Assembly (NCBI GenBank): GCA_902630065.1 | Contig: CACOTF010000004.1 | Span: 1 to 63,201, forward strand | Length of the DNA: 63,201 nt | From: an uncultured Pelagibacteraceae bacterium | GTDB lineage: Bacteria > Pseudomonadota > Alphaproteobacteria > Pelagibacterales > Pelagibacteraceae | Reading direction: 5' to 3' | In this document: positions 55,667 to 63,201 of the stretch, piece after piece | How positions within the stretch are numbered: position 1 is the stretch's first letter | Layout of the letters: the number at the start of each line of letters is the position of its first letter | Notes under the pieces: generated by a model | The model's database searches: none | What the model was told of the DNA's origin: nothing | The model's input: only the letters and a program-made list of their open reading frames with translations | Program-made: the position numbers and the translations under genes

Positions 55667-56034
55667 TGAAAAAAAATTCAAATTTAACTCCAGAACAGGA
55701 AAATATTTTATTCAATGAAGCAACTGAACCTCCTGGTTCAAGTCAATTAAACAACGAGAAAAGAGAGGGCTCATATCACTGCGCTAACTGTGATACCGAA
55801 TTATTTAAATCATCAACAAAATATGAAAGTGGATCAGGATGGCCATCTTTTTATAAATCTCTTCCAGATGTCTTCGAAACTAAAACCGATCACCATATCG
55901 GTTATGCAAGGACTGAGTACCATTGTAAAAAATGTGGAGGACATCATGGACATATATTTGATGATGGTCCACAACCAACAGGAAAAAGATACTGTAATAA
56001 CGGGGTTTGCTTAATTTTCAAACCAGATAAATAA
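55666..56034 (+). CDS. msrB: Peptide methionine-R-sulfoxide reductase MsrB
   Basis: The 122-residue protein has two zinc-binding CxxC motifs (CANC and CKKC), the active-site motif GSGWPSF and RYCNNGVCLIF, where the Cys is catalytic. It repairs the R epimer of oxidised methionine. It overlaps the HDAC-family gene by 1 nt. Length is slightly short for MsrB because of a trimmed N-terminus. Confidence 0.95.
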   Translation: MKKNSNLTPEQENILFNEATEPPGSSQLNNEKREGSYHCANCDTELFKSSTKYESGSGWPSFYKSLPDVFETKTDHHIGYARTEYHCKKCGGHHGHIFDDGPQPTGKRYCNNGVCLIFKPDK

Positions 56035-56070
56035 TTGTAATTAAAACAAAAATAAAATAAGTCTATAATT

Positions 56071-56946
56071 ATGAATTTATTAAGTAAGCTTTTTTTTACA
56101 ATTTGCTTATCTTTATTTACAACTTTTGCGCATGGAGATACAGCTAATGATATAATAAATAGGCTTTCAGACAAAATTTCATCAATTGTAGAAAATACTT
56201 TAGGAGGAGACACTGAATTCTCTTTAGAGTTCCCCGAAGACGATGACGTTGAATTAGAAATACTGAAATTTAAAGAATTAGATAGCTCTGATACTCAGAA
56301 TTCATTTTCACAATTAAGTTTACACACACAAGAGGTAAATGATGATACCAGATTAATTTTAAATCTAGGTTATGGTCAAAGATATATATCTTTAGACAAA
56401 TCAATGATCACAGGTATAAATGGATTTATTGATTACGATACAGAAGGACATGCTAGAACAAGTTTAGGATTTGAGGCAAAAGCTCCAATTTTAGAACTTA
56501 CTGGAAATTACTATTTAGGTTTATCAGGCACTGAAGAAATTAATGGTGTTAATGAAAAAGTATTAGATGGGTATGAAATAAATTTATCATCACAATTACC
56601 ATACATGCCGTGGACAAGATTAAATGTACAAAACTATGATTTTGAAAAAGAAAAAGCCTCCGAGAATACAGGTGGTAATTTGATTTCTTTTGAAATGAAT
56701 TTATCTCCAAGCATTCAATTTGAGGCCTCTAAGAATTTTATAGATACCAATGGAGTTGAGGATGAGGAGACATTCAAAATAATGTATTACAATCCCCCTA
56801 GAAACAAATCATCACTTCAGGATGGATTAATATCAGCAAATGCATTTGAAAAAGGCGATGTTGAAGCGAAAATGAAGGATAAGGTTAGAAGAAGAAATGC
56901 AATGACAATTGAGGTTCAAGGAGCAGTAGTATTAACTAAGCAATAA
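56071..56946 (+). CDS. Inverse-autotransporter (intimin/invasin-type) beta-barrel protein without passenger
   Basis: A 291-residue protein with signal peptide (cut after AHG) and a barrel. The segments GYGQRYISLDKSMITGINGFIDYD and ARTSLGFEAKAPILELTGNYYLG resemble the inverse-autotransporter domain, which has the form N-F-D-D ... R-x-G-x-E ... L-x-x-N-x-Y. At the C-terminus DKVRRRNAMTIEVQG aligns with the linker that ends this domain (RNNRIVLEY in intimin). Known members then carry Ig-like passengers; here only a few residues remain. A secreted protein is encoded 3 nt downstream. Confidence 0.7.
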   Translation: MNLLSKLFFTICLSLFTTFAHGDTANDIINRLSDKISSIVENTLGGDTEFSLEFPEDDDVELEILKFKELDSSDTQNSFSQLSLHTQEVNDDTRLILNLGYGQRYISLDKSMITGINGFIDYDTEGHARTSLGFEAKAPILELTGNYYLGLSGTEEINGVNEKVLDGYEINLSSQLPYMPWTRLNVQNYDFEKEKASENTGGNLISFEMNLSPSIQFEASKNFIDTNGVEDEETFKIMYYNPPRNKSSLQDGLISANAFEKGDVEAKMKDKVRRRNAMTIEVQGAVVLTKQ

Positions 56947-56949
56947 TTT

Positions 56950-57651
56950 ATGAGAAATTTAATAAATTCAATATTAATTTTGTTTATCTCATTTTACTCA
57001 GTTAACGCATTTGCAGCAACAGGAGCAGCAACTGAGTATGGGGTAACAATGACAAAACTTGAGCTTTGCGAAACTGGAAGTACCACAGCGAATTGTTTAA
57101 ACCCATTAACTATATCGCCAAGTGGAACATCAGGAGCTATAGACATTGCTTCAGTTAATGCAGGAGCTGTTGCTGGATCTTACGGAAACATAGCAAAAGC
57201 AAAAATAGGAACTTTATATACTTTTATTCAAATTACTATGAGTAGACAATTTTCAATGACTGGAACAGCAGGAAGTTGTGCAACCAAAGCTGGGGAGTCT
57301 GGAACTAAAACTACAGATGCAAAAGGACAAACCGGAGGCACTCCAGGATCTTCAACTTTATATGTTCCGGATGGAAGCAGTTACAATGATCATATGAATG
57401 GATCAGTTGACTCATTAGGTGCAACAGTTTCTAATGATGGTGTAATAGGAAGTAGTGATGAGTATTTTCAATATAGAAAAATTATTTCAGGAGGTGGTTT
57501 AAAAGTTAAAGCAGGTGACTTCCCAACAGTAAAAGTTGCATTTGATGTTTCTAATGCAGTTGGTGAAGCTACTGGTGGTGGGGCAAAGCCTTGTACTCAA
57601 AATGTAATGTATGCTAATGAACCTGGAATGACAATATCATTTGTCGATTAA
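56950..57651 (+). CDS. Secreted protein following the inverse-autotransporter barrel
   Basis: The 233-residue protein has a signal peptide (cut after AFA) and a Gly/Ser/Thr/Ala-rich mature part with few charged residues and Cys at about 38, 47, 114 and 221 that could form disulfides. It resembles extracellular repeat-like surface proteins but matches no family I can name. The 3-nt gap to the barrel gene suggests co-expression, possibly as cargo of that barrel. It converges on grxC. Confidence 0.6.
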   Translation: MRNLINSILILFISFYSVNAFAATGAATEYGVTMTKLELCETGSTTANCLNPLTISPSGTSGAIDIASVNAGAVAGSYGNIAKAKIGTLYTFIQITMSRQFSMTGTAGSCATKAGESGTKTTDAKGQTGGTPGSSTLYVPDGSSYNDHMNGSVDSLGATVSNDGVIGSSDEYFQYRKIISGGGLKVKAGDFPTVKVAFDVSNAVGEATGGGAKPCTQNVMYANEPGMTISFVD

Positions 57652-57655
57652 AATA

Positions 57656-57910
57656 TTATTCTAAAGAACTTAAAAGCTTTCCAGTTTTTTCTAATTCTCT
57701 TAATTCCTGATAGCCTCCAACATGATATTCATCAAAAAATATTTGAGGAATAGTTCTTCGCCCATTTGCCCTCTTAGTCATTTCGTCTCTTAGACCTTCT
57801 TTTGTTGATATATCTATCTCGTTATAATTAAGATTATTTCTAGATAATAATCTTTTTGCTGCATCGCAAAAGTTACACATTGGACCAGAGTAAACAGTTA
57901 TATTTTTCAT
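57656..57910 (-). CDS. grxC: Glutaredoxin 3
   Basis: A compact 84-residue glutaredoxin with active-site CNFC (YSGPMCNFCDAAKRLL) and the GSH-binding TIPQIF and GGYQELREL motifs. It reduces disulfides with glutathione. The CNFC sequence differs from the usual CPYC of GrxC. It is the downstream gene of a two-gene minus-strand pair with the DUF2805 gene. Confidence 0.93.
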   Translation of the reverse strand: MKNITVYSGPMCNFCDAAKRLLSRNNLNYNEIDISTKEGLRDEMTKRANGRRTIPQIFFDEYHVGGYQELRELEKTGKLLSSLE

Positions 57911-57942
57911 TAAGCAATATATAAGTGATGTTTCATAAATTA

Positions 57943-58239
57943 CTATAGTAAGTAATCATTTTTATTTATTTTTGACTTAATCTGTTTTCTTGAATATTCA
58001 AATTTTTTTCTATGTTTTATACTTTGCGAGCTAGCTCTTTTTCTCCACAGCCTAAATGATGAGGGTTTTAAAGATCTTCTCATAATTTTAATAACTTCAC
58101 TTTCAGTCTTTCCAGTTTTTTTTTCAATTTCTTCAAAAGTAATTCTATCTGCCCATGCTGCCCAGATGACCCAATCTGGACTATTAAGAGATGGCTCTGG
58201 ATTTTTAACTCTGGTTGTGGGTCTGTGACTTTTTTTCAT
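57943..58239 (-). CDS. DUF2805 / TIGR03643 small protein
   Basis: The 98-residue protein carries the DUF2805 pattern PDWVIWAAWADRITFEEIEKKTGKTESEVIKIMR ending in RSLKPSSFRLWRKRAS, a helix-turn-helix-like region followed by a very basic tail (isoelectric point high). The function is unknown; the pattern suggests nucleic acid binding. It lies 32 nt upstream of grxC on the same strand. Confidence 0.82.
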   Translation of the reverse strand: MKKSHRPTTRVKNPEPSLNSPDWVIWAAWADRITFEEIEKKTGKTESEVIKIMRRSLKPSSFRLWRKRASSQSIKHRKKFEYSRKQIKSKINKNDYLL

Positions 58240-58304
58240 TAAAATTCAACAAATTGCTAAAATTATTTTAATGCAAATAATTAAGCCTATGATATTATCA
58301 TTTT

Positions 58305-58353
58305 TAGATAGTCCTATCTAGCCATCTTTAGCTCCCGGTTTTTTAGGACTATC
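58305..58353 (+). promoter_or_regulatory. Bistable leader before the LysE gene (candidate riboswitch or thermometer)
   Basis: Two mutually exclusive hairpins are possible. TAGATA (58305-58310) pairs with TATCTA (58315-58320) around a GTCC loop. Alternatively GATAGTCCTA (58307-58316) pairs perfectly with TAGGACTATC (58344-58353) over a 27-nt loop. The second pairing would bury AGGA at 58345-58348, the probable Shine-Dalgarno 11 nt before the ATG at 58360. No known riboswitch class is recognised. Confidence 0.55.
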
Positions 58354-58359
58354 CTTAAA

Positions 58360-58974
58360 ATGCTTCCCTTAGATTTTATCCTTTTTTTACAGATCATCAT
58401 TTTTATGTTCATAACTCCTGGAACACCCAGAATTGTAATTATTTCTTATTCAATGAATTATGGTGTTCAAAAATGTGTTTGGACTGCGTTAGGAGATGTA
58501 ACTGCGAATATAATTCAGGCAACTTTAGTTATTTTTGTAATTGGATCTTTTTTGTCTGAAAATCCAACAATACTTAATACTTTAAAATGGTTAGGTATCG
58601 CTTATTTAATATATCTCGCTTATGATATTTATAAGTCGAGACCTAAAGATATAAATACAAAAGATATTTTTGATAAAAGTTTTTTCTCGTTTTACAAAGA
58701 TGGATTTTTAGTAGCAGGGACAAGTCCTAAAGCATGGATGTTCTTTCCATTTATATTTCCACAATTTATTGATTTTAATTCTAATTATATTGTCCAGTTT
58801 ATTATTTTAATTACAACTTATGTAGTATTAGATTTTCTATCTTTGGTTGGTTATGCAGTTTTAGCAAACAAATTAATAGTTTGGATTAAAGCCAATCCTA
58901 AAATTATAAATACAATTTCAGCTTGTGTAATTATTTTGATTGCGATAATTATTGCTTTTACCCAACAATACTAG
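58360..58974 (+). CDS. LysE-family amino acid exporter
   Basis: A 204-residue membrane protein with about six helices and the LysE/RhtB signature FITPGTPR, plus GDVTANIIQ, in the first repeat and AGTSPKAWMFFPF in the second. Such proteins export basic or hydrophobic amino acids, homoserine or related compounds; the substrate cannot be inferred. It has its own leader with a strong inverted repeat, so expression is probably controlled at translation. Confidence 0.86.
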   Translation: MLPLDFILFLQIIIFMFITPGTPRIVIISYSMNYGVQKCVWTALGDVTANIIQATLVIFVIGSFLSENPTILNTLKWLGIAYLIYLAYDIYKSRPKDINTKDIFDKSFFSFYKDGFLVAGTSPKAWMFFPFIFPQFIDFNSNYIVQFIILITTYVVLDFLSLVGYAVLANKLIVWIKANPKIINTISACVIILIAIIIAFTQQY

Positions 58975-59036
58975 GCTATATTGCGCTACTACTCCCACTT
59001 GCAATTAAATAGGTTTTGTTATTAATTTAAACTTTA

Positions 59037-59058
59037 TTAATTAATTAATTAAAGGGGA
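59037..59058 (+). promoter_or_regulatory. TTAA tandem repeat and strong ribosome binding site before livK
   Basis: Four tandem TTAA units (59037-59052) precede AGGGG (59053-59057), a strong Shine-Dalgarno 5 nt before the livK ATG at 59063. The repeat is self-complementary and so could fold or bind a protein. No clear promoter hexamers were found in the 88-nt gap. Confidence 0.35.
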
Positions 59059-59062
59059 ATAA

Positions 59063-60301
59063 ATGAAAATAAAAAACATTTTAATAACATTTGTTTCTGC
59101 ACTAGCATTATTATTTTCAACTTCTGTTGTATCATTTGCAAAAGTAGTTGGAGATAAGATTATTTTAGGTGCTGCAATTTCTCTAACTGGAAAATATTCA
59201 TCTAATGGTGTTCATACTCAAAACGGCTATAACATGGCTGTTGATAGAATTAACAGCATGGGTGGAGTAAAAGTTGGAGGAAAAACTTATAAGTTTGACA
59301 TCATATATTATGATGATGAATCAAACCCTAAGAGAGCAGCTCAGCTTGCAGAAAGATTAATCTCACAAGATAAAGTAGAGTTCATGCTTGGGCCGTATAG
59401 TTCAGGTTTAACAAAAGCAATCGCACCAGTAACAGAAAAATACGGTGTTCCAATGGTCGAGGCTAACGGTGCTTCTAGATCTTTGTTTACAAAAGGTTAC
59501 AAATATTTATTTGCGGTATTAGCACCAGCAAACTTATATCTTGATGTAGCAATAAGAACAGCCGTTGAGCTAAATGGCGGTAAAGGTGTAAGAATTGCGC
59601 AAGCTTTTGAGCAAGATGCATTCTCTCAAGACGTGAGATTAGGTATTTTAGATGCTGCTAAAGAGACAGGATCACAAATCATTATTGATGATAAATTACC
59701 TAAAGAACTAAATGATATGGCTGCTACATTAGTTAAAGTAAAACAAATGAAGCCAGATGTATTGGTTGTTTCAGGTCATACAAAAGGAGCTTTAACAGCT
59801 ATAAGACAAATTTCAGAAATGAAAGTTGATGTTCCTATGTTGGCTATGACACACTGTGATGCTGCGAAATTATCAAAGCAACATGGTAAAAATTCTCAAT
59901 ATGCATTATGTGCTTCTCAATGGCATAAAACATTAACTTACAAAGATGATTTTTTTAAAGATGGTATGACATATGCTGCAGATTTTGAAAAAGAATTTGG
60001 CTATGATCCACCATACCAGTCTGCCGAGTCTTCAGCTGCATTGTTAGTATTTAAAGATGCTTTTGAAAGAGCAAATACTTTTGATCAGAAAAAAGTAAGA
60101 GATGCACTTGCTGCAACTAACATGCAAACATTCTATGGAAATATTAAATTTGCGCCTGGTGGTCAAAATGTTGACAAACCAATGGTACTTTTCCAAGTAA
60201 TGTGCGACGCTGGTGGAAAGTGTGAAAATAAAGTTGTTGCTCCATTAAAATGGGCTTCAGCAGAATTAATTCACCCAATTCCAAAGTGGTCTGAAAGATA
60301 A
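59063..60301 (+). CDS. livK: ABC transporter periplasmic substrate-binding protein (branched-chain amino acid type)
   Basis: The 412-residue protein has a signal peptide (residues 1-26, ending VVSFAKVV) and the type I periplasmic binding fold with ILGAAISLTGKYSSNG and YYDDESNPKRAAQLAERLI, typical of the LivK/leucine-binding family. It captures the amino acid, or a similar amide or urea-like solute, in the periplasm; the ligand is not certain. A strong terminator follows, so this gene can be expressed in excess of the membrane components, as is usual. Confidence 0.92.
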   Translation: MKIKNILITFVSALALLFSTSVVSFAKVVGDKIILGAAISLTGKYSSNGVHTQNGYNMAVDRINSMGGVKVGGKTYKFDIIYYDDESNPKRAAQLAERLISQDKVEFMLGPYSSGLTKAIAPVTEKYGVPMVEANGASRSLFTKGYKYLFAVLAPANLYLDVAIRTAVELNGGKGVRIAQAFEQDAFSQDVRLGILDAAKETGSQIIIDDKLPKELNDMAATLVKVKQMKPDVLVVSGHTKGALTAIRQISEMKVDVPMLAMTHCDAAKLSKQHGKNSQYALCASQWHKTLTYKDDFFKDGMTYAADFEKEFGYDPPYQSAESSAALLVFKDAFERANTFDQKKVRDALAATNMQTFYGNIKFAPGGQNVDKPMVLFQVMCDAGGKCENKVVAPLKWASAELIHPIPKWSER

Positions 60302-60313
60302 AAAAAAATATTT

Positions 60314-60343
60314 AAGCCCCCTAGAAATAGGGGGCTTTTTTTT
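60314..60343 (+). terminator. Strong Rho-independent terminator after livK
   Basis: AAGCCCCCTA, a GAAA tetraloop and TAGGGGGCTT form a perfect 10-bp GC-rich stem, followed by an unbroken run of Ts up to 60343. This is the clearest terminator in the window. It would attenuate transcription from livK into livH, 20 nt downstream. Confidence 0.92.
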
Positions 60344-60363
60344 ATAGAAATCAAAATTAAATT

Positions 60364-61257
60364 ATGGATTTTTTAGTCTTCCAATATCCAATGATAACCA
60401 TACAAGCATGTCTTGATGGACTTTTACTTGGAATACTTTTTGCGTTAATCGCTTATGGAATGGCGCTGCAATGGGGTGTAATGAACATAATAAACATTGC
60501 ACAGGGAGACCTTGTTATCTTAGGAGGATACATTGCATATTTTATGTATCTATATGGAATTCATCCTGCTTGGGGAGTAATTGTATCTCCTATAATTATG
60601 TATTTTGTTGGTATTGCAATTTATAAATTAGTTATAAATAAAGTTGTAGACAGAGATCTCTTCATTTCAATATTAGCAACTTTTGGAATTAGTATTCTTT
60701 TCATGCAGTTAATGAATTTCGCATTTGGAGCAGATGTTGTTTTGGCTAATTCTGGATATGGGACCACGATGTTGTTTGATAATAACGTTGTTTTGCCAAA
60801 CTCTAAAATATTTTCTGCCTTCATAAGTATTGTATTTGCAATTTGTTTAGTAGTTTATATGAAAAGATCAAAATTAGGTCGTGCTATTAGGGCAACAGCT
60901 CAAAATGCAAGAGCTGCAAAAATTTTAGGTGTTAATACAGAAAAAGTTTATGCAGCAACCTTTGGAATAAACGCAGCATTATGTGGTGTAGCTGGAGCTT
61001 TAATTTCAATAACATTTACGATCCACCCTTACATGGGATTACCTTACACCATAAGATCATTTATGATTGTGATTGTTGCAGGATTAGGAAATTTACCTGG
61101 AGTAGCTATGTCAGGTATGGGACTTGGAATATTTGAGGAATTTGCGGATTATATTCTTGGTACAGAATTTAGAATTGGTTCAGTATTTTTATTATTAGTT
61201 TTAATTTTAGTTTACAGAAGATTTAAACTTTCAAGAAAGAGAGAGTATTTAAAGTGA
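60364..61257 (+). CDS. livH: Branched-chain amino acid ABC permease LivH
   Basis: A 297-residue permease with about eight helices and the LivH landmarks GLLLGILFALIAYGMALQWGVMNIINIAQGDLVILGGY and GRAIRATAQNARAAKILGVNTEKV, the loop that contacts the ATPases. It forms the transmembrane pore with LivM. Its stop overlaps the GTG start of a 60-codon ORF (GTGA). Confidence 0.93.
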   Translation: MDFLVFQYPMITIQACLDGLLLGILFALIAYGMALQWGVMNIINIAQGDLVILGGYIAYFMYLYGIHPAWGVIVSPIIMYFVGIAIYKLVINKVVDRDLFISILATFGISILFMQLMNFAFGADVVLANSGYGTTMLFDNNVVLPNSKIFSAFISIVFAICLVVYMKRSKLGRAIRATAQNARAAKILGVNTEKVYAATFGINAALCGVAGALISITFTIHPYMGLPYTIRSFMIVIVAGLGNLPGVAMSGMGLGIFEEFADYILGTEFRIGSVFLLLVLILVYRRFKLSRKREYLK

Positions 61258-61436
61258 GAAAAGCTAAAATTAAAGACGATAATGGCAATATGATAGAAAT
61301 AGATGTTGAAAAATTTAAAAAACATTTAGATGAATATCATTCAACAGGATCTAGTCTTCATGAAGAAAATGGACACTATTTTACAGTTGATAAAGATTTT
61401 AGAGATAAAATAGAGAGTTTATATGAACAAAAATAG
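61254..61436 (+). CDS. Small soluble protein between livH and livM
   Basis: A 60-residue hydrophilic protein with no signal peptide or membrane helix. The sequence (KIKDDNGNMIEID, HSTGSSLHEENGHYF) suggests a small beta-rich fold. It starts with GTG overlapping the livH stop and ends 14 nt into livM, so it is translationally coupled with both permeases. No family is recognised. It is probably a real gene, given overlaps on both sides and ordinary codon use, but its role is unknown. Confidence 0.65.
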   Translation: MRKAKIKDDNGNMIEIDVEKFKKHLDEYHSTGSSLHEENGHYFTVDKDFRDKIESLYEQK

Positions 61437-62475
61437 TTGGATTTTGTACATAGGAATTTTGGTATTTGGTTTAGTTGCACCATTTATTTTTCCAGCTTTT
61501 AAAGTTCAATTATCAATTCTGTGTGTATTAATTGTCCTTGCGACTACTTGGAATATCCAAGGTGGTGAAATGGGCTACAACACATTTGGAAATATTCTTT
61601 TTTATGGTTTGGGAATGTATCTTTGCGCATCTGTTCAAGTTGGTATGTTTTTCCCATTGGCAGAATGGACAGAAAGCGGTGGTGAAAAAACTTTCGTTCA
61701 TACACCTTCACAATTTTTTCAAGGCATGGCAGCTGGTCTAGTAGTTGCCGCTGTTGTTCCTACAATAGTTGCAGGATTAATTGGTTATGCAATTTTAGGA
61801 TTAAGAGGTCATTATTTTGCGATTTGTACACTAGGTTTAGGAGTTGCAGCAGGAGAAATTTCTGGAGGTATTGAAATTATTGGAGCTGGACAGGGCTTTA
61901 CTACTCCTCCTTTTCCAAACATAGGAGGTCTTGAGGCAAGAGGTGAATTTTTTTACTTTTTAAGTTTTGGAGCACTCGTACTTACATTTATTGCTGTAAG
62001 AGCAATTTATACAACAAGGTTTAGATTAATTCTGAACGCAATCAGAGATAATGAAGACAAAGCTGAAGCAATGGGAATTGAGACTATGAAATACAAAATA
62101 ACTGGATGGATGATCTCAGCTTTCTTTTGTGGTCTTGCAGGTGGAATAATGGGAGGTTTAGTTGGTTACATAGACTCAACTGATGTTGCATTTGATGGAA
62201 GAGAAATGGGAGTATTTATGGTTTTAATGGCAATCCTTGGAGGTAAAGGAACTTTATGGGGGCCAATAATTGGCGCAACTTTATTTCACTTTTTTAAAGA
62301 AGGCTTTTGGACATTCTTCCTTGGTTGGCAGTATGTTGCATTAGGAGTTTTAATTGTAGTTATAGTAATTTATTTCCCAGAGGGATTAATGGGATGGTTA
62401 AGAGAAAAATATCCAGAAAGATTTGGTGAAGTTGTTGATGAAGCTGATCGAAAAGCACAGGTAGAATTAAAATGA
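61423..62475 (+). CDS. livM: Branched-chain amino acid ABC permease LivM
   Basis: A 350-residue permease with about nine helices, the LivM landmarks LATTWNIQGGEMGYNTFGNILFYGLGMYL and RFRLILNAIRDNEDKAEAMGIETMKYK, and the GGKGTLWGPIIGA loop near the C-terminus. It pairs with LivH. The ATGA junction with the following gene indicates coupled translation. Confidence 0.93.
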   Translation: MNKNSWILYIGILVFGLVAPFIFPAFKVQLSILCVLIVLATTWNIQGGEMGYNTFGNILFYGLGMYLCASVQVGMFFPLAEWTESGGEKTFVHTPSQFFQGMAAGLVVAAVVPTIVAGLIGYAILGLRGHYFAICTLGLGVAAGEISGGIEIIGAGQGFTTPPFPNIGGLEARGEFFYFLSFGALVLTFIAVRAIYTTRFRLILNAIRDNEDKAEAMGIETMKYKITGWMISAFFCGLAGGIMGGLVGYIDSTDVAFDGREMGVFMVLMAILGGKGTLWGPIIGATLFHFFKEGFWTFFLGWQYVALGVLIVVIVIYFPEGLMGWLREKYPERFGEVVDEADRKAQVELK

Positions 62476-63201
62476 GTATACTGGAAGTAAACAATGTAAG
62501 TAAATCATTTGGAGGCGTTAAAGCCAATGTAGATATTTCAATGTCAGTTGAAAAAGGAAAGATAGTTGGTCTTATTGGACCAAATGGATCTGGAAAAACT
62601 ACATTATTTAATTCGATAGTTGGTACTTACCCAATAGATAATGGTTCAATTAAGTTTAATGGAAAAGAAGTTTCAGAATTACCTGTTCCAGTAATTGCAA
62701 AACTAGGATTATTAAGAACATTTCAACAAACTAGAATATATGGAAAATTAAATTGTGTAGATAATATGCTTATCAGTCACAAAGGTAGTGATGAAAGTTT
62801 GTTTAAAATTTTCTCTAAAATTCCAAAAGAGCTCACAGAAAAAGCAGAAAACTTACTTAACTTTGTTGGATTGTATCAAAAAAGAAAACTGAGGGCAGGC
62901 GATCTATCTTTTGGACAACAAAAGTTATTAGAACTTGCAATGGCACTAATGAATGAGCCAGAAATGCTATTATTAGATGAGCCAACAGCAGGTATAAATC
63001 CTACTTTAATTAATGGAATTATTGATAGACTAATCAAAGTTAATCAAGATTTTGGAATAACATTACTTGTTATTGAGCACAATATGAGAGTAATTATGCA
63101 ATTAGCCGAAGACATATTTTGTCTTGCTCATGGCAAAATGCTTGCAAATGGCACTCCAAAAGAGATTAAAAATGACAAAAGAGTGGTTGATGCATATTTG
63201 G
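62472..63201 (+). CDS. livG: Branched-chain amino acid ABC transporter ATPase LivG (cut by window end)
   Basis: The ATG at 62472 overlaps the livM stop (ATGA), and the frame stays open for 243 codons to the window end. Walker A GLIGPNGSGKTTLFN, the Q-loop FQQTRIYGKL, signature LSFGQQKLLELA, Walker B MLLLDEPTAGINP and the H-loop IEHNM are all present. Known LivG proteins are about 255 residues, so few residues are missing. livF would be expected next. Confidence 0.92.
   Translation, partial: MSILEVNNVSKSFGGVKANVDISMSVEKGKIVGLIGPNGSGKTTLFNSIVGTYPIDNGSIKFNGKEVSELPVPVIAKLGLLRTFQQTRIYGKLNCVDNMLISHKGSDESLFKIFSKIPKELTEKAENLLNFVGLYQKRKLRAGDLSFGQQKLLELAMALMNEPEMLLLDEPTAGINPTLINGIIDRLIKVNQDFGITLLVIEHNMRVIMQLAEDIFCLAHGKMLANGTPKEIKNDKRVVDAYL

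Noticed and set aside
58975..59062. Riboswitch upstream of livK
   Set aside because: Only the TTAA repeat is self-complementary; no conserved aptamer-like pairing was seen.

Overview
This window looks like a stretch of a streamlined, AT-rich alphaproteobacterial chromosome of the SAR11 / Pelagibacterales type. The evidence is a strongly A+T-rich composition, near-zero intergenic space with many ATGA/TAATG overlaps, a circularly permuted two-piece tmRNA, ThyX in place of ThyA, and alphaproteobacterial-type Ilv, Leu, Mre and Hfl proteins. No insertion sequence, prophage or CRISPR array is visible. The assignment is by inspection only.

Layout. 1-2.5 kb: 5' part of nadA (minus), tRNA-Leu(GAG), the permuted ssrA (minus), thyX, and mrp (minus). 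2.5-7 kb: membrane protein quality control (hflK, hflC, a DUF2065 gene, degP) and miaA. 7-12 kb: branched-chain amino acid synthesis (ilvB, ilvH, ilvC, leuA). 12-17.5 kb: the rod-shape/elongasome operon mreB-mreC-mreD-mrdA-rodA. 17.5-18.8 kb: a GAF-PP2C phosphatase (minus).

18.9-46.6 kb is a surface-structure island. It holds prepilin peptidase pilD, an autotransporter adhesin, a MoxR-DUF58-TgpA trio, and a minus-strand operon running pilT-fimT-pilV-pilW-pilX-(secreted 185 aa)-pilY1-(autotransporter with a coiled-coil tail). Divergent from it is pilMN(fused)-pilO-pilP-pilQ-pilB-pilC, then an RsbV/RsbW-like pair (minus), two major-pilin-like genes and a small membrane protein. Immediately after comes an ammonium transporter fused to a PP2C phosphatase. 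Two RsbU-like phosphatases, one STAS antagonist and one anti-sigma-like kinase interleaved with a type IV pilus locus suggest that a partner-switching circuit, one arm of it attached to an ammonium transporter, may govern the pilus or a related output. That link is inference from gene proximity.

48.9-58.9 kb: metabolic and stress genes (DadA-like oxidase, EamA exporter, 2-hydroxyacid dehydrogenase, a lone homodimeric-type aceE, an HDAC-family amidohydrolase, msrB, glutaredoxin, a DUF2805 protein, LysE exporter) and a passenger-less inverse-autotransporter barrel next to a secreted protein. 59-63.2 kb: a branched-chain-type amino acid ABC importer (livK, a strong terminator, livH, a 60-aa ORF, livM, and livG cut by the window end).

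The most interesting items are the Amt-PP2C fusion with its partner-switch genes, the unusual pilus architecture (PilM-PilN fusion, lipoprotein secretin, PilY1 with a propeller inserted in its VWA domain, autotransporter in the tip operon), and a bistable RNA leader before lysE. Apart from tRNA-Leu and tmRNA, no stretch over 300 bases lacks a gene.
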